Origin: an uncultured Lachnospiraceae bacterium
GTDB taxonomy: Bacteria > Bacillota > Clostridia > Lachnospirales > Lachnospiraceae
Assembly (NCBI GenBank): GCA_947177105.1
Contig: CAMWTF010000064.1
Coordinates: forward strand, 1 to 9,769
DNA: 9,769 nt
Direction: 5' to 3'
Shown here one piece after another: positions 5,046-9,769 of this stretch. Under the pieces are notes generated by a model. The model had not been told where the DNA came from. It saw only the letters and a program-made list of their open reading frames with translations, and did not search any database. Position 1 is the stretch's first letter, and each line of letters starts with the position of its first letter. Made by a program: the position numbers and the translations under genes.

Positions 5046-6721
5046 TGGCGGTTCTGAAACTGGTCAAAAATTTATTTTATGCATTTTGTATATTGGTGAT
5101 TCTGCTCTGCGCCCTGGTGGTGTGGGCGGCATTTTCTCCCACTGCCACAGAGCGGCTGGCGAGTATTTTGTATGGGGAGAACCGGGATCAAGGGATTGTG
5201 GACGTGGTTGACAGGACGGATCCGCAGCAGCCGGGGAGTGACGGGGATAACCAGCCGGGCGCTTTGACGCCCCAGGAGAGTCCGGAGCCCACTATAGCGC
5301 CGGCCGAGAGTCCGGAACCCACCATAGCGCCGCCTCAGATGGACGGCCCGCTGATCTGGGAGCCCAAGACTACTCCCCAGCCTTCGCAGACCCAGTCACC
5401 CAATCCTGCTCCGGATTTTGATCCCAATGGCATGGTGATCAATATTTATGTGTCGAAGAACGGCAATGCGGCGGATGCGGCGGCCACTTACGTGATTCCA
5501 TCCAGCGACTCCGTGGAAGCTCCCAAGGATCTGGCCGACAAGACCGGATATACTCCGGTGACGGATGATACAACGGAGCTGGGAAAAGAAGAGGCCGATA
5601 AACTGCAGACGGAGCTGACGCTGGGGGAGACCGGCACGGCGCTGTATTTTGACCCTCTTTTCTATCCTTACTACTATATGCTGGATGAGACAGGGCAGGC
5701 CATATACCGGCAGATTTATGCCAATGCCAATGCTCTGAACGCAACCTTTATGCCCTGCCAGGACATCACGGTCAATGCTCTGAAAACTGTGTTCGAGGCA
5801 GTGTACAATGATCATCCGGAACTGTTCTGGCTGGAAACCGGCTACAGCTGTAAGTACAGCCGCAGCGGGAAATGTATAGAGATTACATTAAAGTTCAGTG
5901 TCACCCAGGAAGAGATGTCCGATTTCAGATCCACCTTTGATACCCAGGTGAACCGGATATTATACCAGGCATGGAGCCTTCCCGATGATTACGAGGTGGA
6001 GAAGTATATCCACAACAGGCTGTTGGAGCTGGTGGAGTACCAGAGCGGCGCGCCTATGAGTCAGAGCGCTTACAGCGCCCTGGTAAACGGCAAGACTGTC
6101 TGCGCAGGCTATGCCAGAGCGTTCCAGTACCTGATGCATCAGTTGGGAATCCCCTGCTATTATTGTACGGGATATTCCGGGGAGAACCACGCATGGAACA
6201 TCATCTATCTCTACGGGGAGTATTACAATGTGGACCTGACCTGGGACGACACACAGCCTCCTACCTACCTCTATTTTAACAAGACGGATAAGGACTTCGA
6301 GGCTACCCATGTGCGCAGAAGCCTGGCGCAGAAGCTGCCGGCATGTGAGGGCACCAGCTATCGGAACCTGGAGCCGGAGCCGGCCGGCGCATCTCCTTCG
6401 CCGTCCCCTTCGCCCAAGGCTACCCCCACACCTACCAGCGACCCAAATTCTATACCTATGTCGGAGGAGCTGGAGGCGTATTACAAGGATTGCGGTCAGC
6501 AGATTATCAACTATGGTCTGGGCAGCTTCAGCTTTGTCAAGGAGATTGACGCCGAATTGTGGGATGAACTTTGGACCGCATACAATAACGGCAATATTTC
6601 AGACAGTTTCCTGATCAGAGCCATGAATCGTCTGGGAGGTAATTCCTGCAATGTGCAGATCCTCTGCCAGAGAGATTCAAACGGCCAGTACCGTCTGACC
6701 CATACAGTCAACATGCAGTAA
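5045..6721 (+). CDS. Membrane-anchored transglutaminase-like (Transglut_core) protein
   Basis: A 558-residue extracytoplasmic protein (555 if CTG 5054 is the start). One N-terminal membrane segment (about 9-31) acts as anchor or uncleaved signal. A Pro/Thr/Ser/Glu-rich linker (about 55-130) carries two copies of ESPEPTIAP. A domain at about 210-310 (ETGQAIYRQIYANA, HPELFWLETGYSC) is one often found before clostridial transglutaminase cores. The core spans about 340-415, with a Cys-His-Asp triad: Cys353 (TVCAGYARAF), His382 (ENHAWNIIY) and Asp397 (YYNVDLTWDD). A second linker of Ser-Pro and Thr-Pro repeats (about 445-470) precedes a C-terminal region of unknown fold. Such proteins may act as peptidases or crosslinkers at the cell surface; the substrate is unknown. 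It is separated from spoIIIA by a terminator, so a sporulation role is not implied. Domain call secure, start uncertain. Confidence 0.85.
   Translation: MAVLKLVKNLFYAFCILVILLCALVVWAAFSPTATERLASILYGENRDQGIVDVVDRTDPQQPGSDGDNQPGALTPQESPEPTIAPAESPEPTIAPPQMDGPLIWEPKTTPQPSQTQSPNPAPDFDPNGMVINIYVSKNGNAADAAATYVIPSSDSVEAPKDLADKTGYTPVTDDTTELGKEEADKLQTELTLGETGTALYFDPLFYPYYYMLDETGQAIYRQIYANANALNATFMPCQDITVNALKTVFEAVYNDHPELFWLETGYSCKYSRSGKCIEITLKFSVTQEEMSDFRSTFDTQVNRILYQAWSLPDDYEVEKYIHNRLLELVEYQSGAPMSQSAYSALVNGKTVCAGYARAFQYLMHQLGIPCYYCTGYSGENHAWNIIYLYGEYYNVDLTWDDTQPPTYLYFNKTDKDFEATHVRRSLAQKLPACEGTSYRNLEPEPAGASPSPSPSPKATPTPTSDPNSIPMSEELEAYYKDCGQQIINYGLGSFSFVKEIDAELWDELWTAYNNGNISDSFLIRAMNRLGGNSCNVQILCQRDSNGQYRLTHTVNMQ
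5276..5332 (+). repeat. Two tandem copies of a 30-bp coding repeat
   Basis: The 27-base unit beginning GAGAGTCCGGA at 5276 recurs at 5306 with a period of 30 bases and two differences, and encodes ESPEPTIAP twice. It lies in the disordered linker of the transglutaminase-like protein and could vary in copy number between strains. Confidence 0.8.
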
Positions 6722-6748
6722 AGGCTGTCTCAATATCAGAACTTTTAT

Positions 6749-6785
6749 AAAGCATTCCTGGTGAAAACCATGGGATGCTTTTTTT
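6749..6785 (+). terminator. Strong terminator between the transglutaminase-like gene and spoIIIA
   Basis: AAAGCATTCCTGGT (6749-6762) pairs with ACCATGGGATGCTTT (6767-6781) around a stable GAAA tetraloop, with one wobble and one bulged T. A run of seven T residues (6779-6785) overlaps the end of the stem. It isolates the spoIIIA operon from upstream transcription. Confidence 0.92.
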
Positions 6786-6845
6786 GCGCCTTTTGACTTC
6801 TGCCTCACAGGCAGGGGAGAGGATTTTTTTCAGGAAAAGAAACAG

Positions 6846-6873
6846 GCATATCTCACTTGTCCCATCATATATT
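6846..6873 (+). promoter_or_regulatory. Weak sigma-E-like promoter candidate for spoIIIA
   Basis: GCATATC (6846-6852) matches six of seven positions of the B. subtilis sigma-E -35 pattern KMATATT. CATATATT (6866-6873) matches six of eight positions of the -10 pattern CATACAMT. The 13-base spacer is about one base short, and transcription would begin almost at the ribosome binding site (AGGGAGG, 6879-6885), which weakens the case. In B. subtilis the spoIIIA operon is transcribed by sigma-E in the mother cell, so such a site is expected here. No better alternative was found between 6786 and 6893. Confidence 0.35.
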
Positions 6874-6893
6874 GAGATAGGGAGGAACAGAAA

Positions 6894-7877
6894 ATGAACA
6901 CAAGTCTGACAGAAATTTTTCCTGCGGCATACAGGATATACTTTAAAACGGCTGAAGGAAGGGTCCGGCAGGTCAGCGAGATCAGGCTGCGGATCTCCCG
7001 CCCGGCCATTTTGATGGAGGGCAGCAGGGAGGTTTTCCTGAGAGGGGACGGTGCTTATACGGAGCATATGGATCAGGCATGGCACCCGGACAGGCAGGCC
7101 CTCTCGGAGATTGTCAGCCATCTGTGCCAATATTCTCTGTATGCCTATGAGGACGAGCTGCGGCAGGGCTATATCACCATTGAGGGCGGCCACAGAGTGG
7201 GTATTGTGGGACAGGCGGTGCAGGAAAGCCCAAGCAGTATCCGCACTATCAAGCATATCTCCGCCATCAATATCAGAATTGCCCATCAGATCCTGGGAGC
7301 GGCCACACCGGTGCTGCCCTACATCTATAGAAAGGGGAGTATGCGCAATACGCTGATTGTATCTCCGCCGGGGTGTGGCAAGACCACCATGCTGCGGGAC
7401 CTGGTGAGGCAGATTTCCGGGGGCAGCGCCTATGGCCCCGCCCGGACGGTGGGCGTGGTGGACGAGCGTTCGGAGATCGCGGGCTGCTATATGGGACAGC
7501 CTCAGAATGACTTGGGGCCCCGCAGCGATGTGTTGGACGCCTGCCCCAAAGCCCTGGGCATGATGATGCTGCTGCGCAGCATGTCTCCGGCAGTGTTGGC
7601 GGTGGATGAACTGGGCAGCGGGGAGGAAATCCGTGCGGTGCGTATGGCGGCATCCTGCGGCGTCAGCCTGGTGGCTACCATACACGGCATGGACATGCAG
7701 GATGTGCAGGGTAAGCCGGGAATGGGGGCGCTGTTGTCGGAGGGAATCTTCACCTGTATGCTGGTGCTGCGGCGGGACAGGCAGGGGCGCTGCCGGGTGG
7801 GCCAGGTGCTGCACCGCAGACAGATGGATGGAATCTGGGAGGAGGTGGCAGGAGATGGTCCGGCTGGCGGGATTTAG
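6894..7877 (+). CDS. spoIIIAA: Stage III sporulation protein AA, ATPase
   Basis: A 327-residue ATPase of the SpoIIIA-SpoIIQ channel, related to secretion ATPases and acting at the mother-cell face of the membrane around the forespore. The Walker A segment SPPGCGKTT spans residues 157-165 with Lys163; its first position is Ser rather than the usual Gly. The Walker B motif AVLAVDELG contains Asp238 and Glu239. The conserved VGVVDERSEIAG and ATIHGMDMQDV segments are also present. The N-terminal part (SEIRLRISRPAIL, then EDELRQGYITIEGGHRVGI) matches SpoIIIAA from spore formers. AGGGAGG (6879-6885) supports ATG 6894. It overlaps spoIIIAB by 23 bases, consistent with coupled translation. The operon order after it confirms the assignment. 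Confidence 0.96.
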   Translation: MNTSLTEIFPAAYRIYFKTAEGRVRQVSEIRLRISRPAILMEGSREVFLRGDGAYTEHMDQAWHPDRQALSEIVSHLCQYSLYAYEDELRQGYITIEGGHRVGIVGQAVQESPSSIRTIKHISAINIRIAHQILGAATPVLPYIYRKGSMRNTLIVSPPGCGKTTMLRDLVRQISGGSAYGPARTVGVVDERSEIAGCYMGQPQNDLGPRSDVLDACPKALGMMMLLRSMSPAVLAVDELGSGEEIRAVRMAASCGVSLVATIHGMDMQDVQGKPGMGALLSEGIFTCMLVLRRDRQGRCRVGQVLHRRQMDGIWEEVAGDGPAGGI

Positions 7878-8373
7878 CATGATTGGACTAAGCTGCAGCG
7901 GGCTGGGGCTGTGGTATGCCTGGAATATGCAGCAGCGTCTGTATCATCTGCACGCCATGAACCGGATCATTGAGCTGCTGGTCAGTCTGCTGCAGTACGG
8001 GAAAAGCACACTGCCGGAATGCTGCTGCCAGCTGGCAGGCCAGGTGGAGGATCCCTACAGGCAGGCTTTTACTCGGGTGTATGAGGAAATGGCAGAGGGC
8101 CGGGGACGCAGCTTCACAGAGGTGTATGAAAGGGTCATGGGGGAGGCGCTGCGGGAACTGCCGCTGAAAGAACAGGACAGGCAGCTTTTTCTGCAATGCG
8201 TATTGGAGCAGGGCAGCGGTGACGGCGAGGCGAGGGTACGACTGATCCGGCGTCAGCAGGAACTGCTCAGAGAGCGTATTGTCAGGCTGGAAGCGGAGAG
8301 CCGGGAAAAGGGCCGCATGGCAGTGGGACTGGGAACCTTGGGCGGACTTCTGCTTATTATTATACTTTTGTAA
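7855..8373 (+). CDS. spoIIIAB: Stage III sporulation protein AB
   Basis: A 172-residue bitopic membrane protein, close to the length known for the B. subtilis protein (about 171). A hydrophobic segment lies at about 5-24 and another at the extreme C-terminus (about 155-172, GLGTLGGLLLIIILL). Between them is a helical cytoplasmic region (EDPYRQAFTRVYEEMAEG, then LPLKEQDRQLF) resembling the GspF/PilC-like part of the family. It is thought to dock the SpoIIIAA ATPase to the channel. The frame is open far upstream inside spoIIIAA, but ATG 7855 has AGGAGG (7840-7845) nine bases before it and gives the expected length; ATG 7879 is a weaker alternative. It overlaps the end of spoIIIAA. Confidence 0.93.
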   Translation: MVRLAGFSMIGLSCSGLGLWYAWNMQQRLYHLHAMNRIIELLVSLLQYGKSTLPECCCQLAGQVEDPYRQAFTRVYEEMAEGRGRSFTEVYERVMGEALRELPLKEQDRQLFLQCVLEQGSGDGEARVRLIRRQQELLRERIVRLEAESREKGRMAVGLGTLGGLLLIIILL

Positions 8374-8403
8374 GACGGTATGAGAGAATGTTTGAAGAGA
8401 AGC

Positions 8404-8424
8404 ATCGCAAGCCGGGTTTGCGAT
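8404..8424 (+). other. Intercistronic hairpin between spoIIIAB and spoIIIAC
   Basis: ATCGCAA (8404-8410) and TTGCGAT (8418-8424) form a perfect 7-base stem with a 7-base loop in the 71-base gap between the two genes. No T-tract follows. It may tune transcript stability or spoIIIAC expression. Confidence 0.4.
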
Positions 8425-8444
8425 ATGCGGGAAAGAGGAAAGGC

Positions 8445-8642
8445 ATGGGTGTGAGTCTGATTTTTAAAATTGCGGCAGTGGGAATATTGGTTACCATATT
8501 GAGCCAGGTGCTCAAACATAGCGGCCGGGAGGAACATGCTTTTCTAATCAGTCTGGCGGGGTTGATCCTGGTGCTGACCTGGATCGTGCCCTATATCTAT
8601 GACTTGTTTACCACTATACAGGCGTTGTTTGACTTGACATAA
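8445..8642 (+). CDS. spoIIIAC: Stage III sporulation protein AC
   Basis: A 65-residue membrane protein with two hydrophobic helices (about 4-23 and 32-50) joined by the polar loop KHSGREEH. This segment and the final DLFTTIQALFDL are typical of SpoIIIAC, which belongs to the same small-membrane-protein family as SpoIIIAD and is part of the mother-cell channel complex. B. subtilis SpoIIIAC is about 68 residues, supporting the start at ATG 8445, which has a GAGGAAAGG ribosome binding site just upstream (8435-8443). An in-frame ATG at 8388 would add 19 mostly polar and basic residues but has only a weak site. It ends 15 bases before spoIIIAD. Confidence 0.93.
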   Translation: MGVSLIFKIAAVGILVTILSQVLKHSGREEHAFLISLAGLILVLTWIVPYIYDLFTTIQALFDLT

Positions 8643-8657
8643 CGGGGGAGAAGGTTC

Positions 8658-9047
8658 ATGTCCGAACTTATCAAAATAGGCATATTGGGAATCCTGGGGG
8701 TCATGGTAGCGTTACAGTTTAGGGCAACCAGGCCGGAGTATGGCATTTATATGGGACTGGTAATCAGCGTATTGATATTTGCATATGCGGTGCGGCAGTT
8801 TTCCGCTGTTTTGGGGCAGTTTGCGCTGATACGGCAGTTTTTGGGCAGCAGCCAGAGTTACCTGTCTATACTGCTTAAAATAACAGGGGTGACATATGTC
8901 TGTGAATTTAGCGCGGGGATCTGTAAGGATGCGGGATATGGGGCGGTGGCGGAACAGATTGAGATTTTGGGAAAGCTGTCAGTGATGTTTGCGGGGCTGC
9001 CCATTTTGCTGGCGGTGATGGAGCAGATCCAGACTTTTATGCGTTAG
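8658..9047 (+). CDS. spoIIIAD: Stage III sporulation protein AD
   Basis: A 129-residue polytopic membrane protein (about 133 in B. subtilis), with hydrophobic segments at roughly 5-20, 27-47, 65-85 and 105-125. The central ITGVTYVCEFSAGICKDAGYGAVAEQIEILGK segment (about 75-106) is strongly characteristic of SpoIIIAD. It is one of the membrane components of the SpoIIIA-SpoIIQ channel, paired with SpoIIIAC. The ribosome binding site GGGGGAGAAGG precedes ATG 8658. It lies 15 bases after spoIIIAC and 49 bases before spoIIIAE, in one transcript. Confidence 0.95.
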   Translation: MSELIKIGILGILGVMVALQFRATRPEYGIYMGLVISVLIFAYAVRQFSAVLGQFALIRQFLGSSQSYLSILLKITGVTYVCEFSAGICKDAGYGAVAEQIEILGKLSVMFAGLPILLAVMEQIQTFMR

Positions 9048-9096
9048 CATGTGTACAATGCGGGAATATGCAAAACAGTAAGACAGGGGGAGAACG

Positions 9097-9769
9097 ATGG
9101 AGGGATTATCGATTGATATGATCTGGGAGGATTACGGGCTGGATCAGCTGCAGCAGGGACTGTCCAATCTGTTTCCGGGCAATGAATTCTCCCTGCGCCA
9201 GGTGCTGGCCCAGATTATGCAGGGGGATGTGCTGGGGGCGATCCGGGATATACTGAATGCCATGCTGGGGGACATAGGCGGCCAGCTTGCGGGTATGCGC
9301 AATGTGCTGCTTTGGCTGGTGATGCTGGGCATGGTGTCGGCGCTGATGAGCCATTTTACAGGGATTTTTGACAAGCACCAGGTAGCGGATATCAGCTTTT
9401 ATTTTATGTACCTGCTGCTGACCGCCGTGCTGCTGGCCAGCTTTGGACAGACGGCGCAGGTGGCGGCTTCTGCTATGGAAAATATTCTGCTGTTTATCCG
9501 TGTGTTGGTGCCCACCTATCTGATGGCGGTGGGAGTGGCCAGCGGGACCACTACGGCGGGGGCCAGTTATCAGCTGGTGCTGCTGCTGATCTACGGGGTG
9601 GAGCAGGTGCTGATGGGAGGACTGCTGCCCTTCATATACAGCTACGTTCTGCTGGCGGTGGTAAATGGCATATGGATCGAGGAGAAGCTGTCCCTGCTGA
9701 TGGAGCTGCTGGAGAAGGGGATCAAGGCAGCGCTGAATGCAATTATCGGCGTGGTGACCGGCATCAGTG
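9097..9769 (+). CDS. spoIIIAE: Stage III sporulation protein AE, 3'-partial
   Basis: Open to the right edge, with 224 residues visible of a family usually near 400. It begins MEGLSIDMIWEDYGLDQLQQG, followed by an amphipathic region and multiple membrane segments (about 68-88, 100-120, 128-150, 155-190), then the conserved AALNAIIGVVTGIS. This pattern and its place after spoIIIAD identify SpoIIIAE, the large polytopic subunit of the SpoIIIA channel. AGGGGGAG (9085-9092) supports ATG 9097, and an in-frame TAA at 9079-9081 excludes an upstream start. No hydrophobic signal peptide precedes the first domain, whereas the B. subtilis protein is remembered as having one. The rest of the operon (spoIIIAF, AG, AH) would lie beyond the window. 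Confidence 0.93.
   Translation, partial: MEGLSIDMIWEDYGLDQLQQGLSNLFPGNEFSLRQVLAQIMQGDVLGAIRDILNAMLGDIGGQLAGMRNVLLWLVMLGMVSALMSHFTGIFDKHQVADISFYFMYLLLTAVLLASFGQTAQVAASAMENILLFIRVLVPTYLMAVGVASGTTTAGASYQLVLLLIYGVEQVLMGGLLPFIYSYVLLAVVNGIWIEEKLSLLMELLEKGIKAALNAIIGVVTGIS

Noticed and set aside
7606..7854. Upstream extension of spoIIIAB to an ATG at 7606
   Set aside because: It overlaps the conserved ATPase region of spoIIIAA, gives an unlikely Trp/Cys/Arg-rich sequence, and makes the protein far longer than the family.
6708..7880. A 390-codon open frame on the minus strand opposite spoIIIAA
   Set aside because: It lies almost entirely antisense to the clearly identified spoIIIAA, has His/Gln-rich low-complexity translation typical of a shadow frame in GC-rich DNA, and crosses the terminator at 6749-6785.

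Overview
The window looks like chromosomal DNA of a spore-forming Clostridia member, most plausibly a moderately GC-rich Lachnospiraceae. The main evidence is the start of a spoIIIA operon (spoIIIAA-AB-AC-AD-AE, in canonical order) at 6894-9769. Strong AGGAGG-type ribosome binding sites, factor-independent terminators and several typical Firmicutes proteins agree with this. The genus is not resolvable by eye. All real genes lie on the + strand, and both the first and last genes run off the window.

Layout. 2-1459 is the 3' part of a polytopic ABC-2 type exporter permease. 1530-1796 encodes a small cysteine-rich DUF3795-like protein. 1893-2315 encodes a PhnB/VOC-fold protein in a clearly AT-richer patch, followed by a strong terminator. 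2582-3382 encodes an unusual fusion of an XRE-type DNA-binding domain and an orotate-phosphoribosyltransferase-like domain, again closed by a terminator. A good sigma-A-type promoter (3512-3540) then precedes a 69-residue zinc-ribbon protein ending in QMSLF and a sn-glycerol-1-phosphate dehydrogenase-like enzyme (3890-4951). A long hairpin (4975-5027) separates these from a membrane-anchored, secreted transglutaminase-like protein (about 5045-6721) whose start codon is unclear and may be CTG. A strong terminator (6749-6785) isolates this gene from the spoIIIA operon.

How the genes work together. The spoIIIA genes encode the mother-cell half of the SpoIIIA-SpoIIQ channel between mother cell and engulfed forespore: AA is the ATPase, AB a bitopic membrane protein, and AC, AD and AE polytopic membrane proteins. 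They are tightly packed, and AA overlaps AB. A weak sigma-E-like promoter candidate lies just upstream. The other genes look like separate small transcription units without an obvious shared pathway.

The most noteworthy items are the XRE-PRTase fusion, in which the PRPP-binding motif is intact but the catalytic-loop lysines appear lost (suggesting a nucleotide-metabolite-sensing regulator), and the zinc-ribbon protein with a candidate sliding-clamp-binding tail. No RNA genes, insertion sequences, CRISPR arrays or phage genes were seen. No stretch longer than about 270 bases is without a gene.
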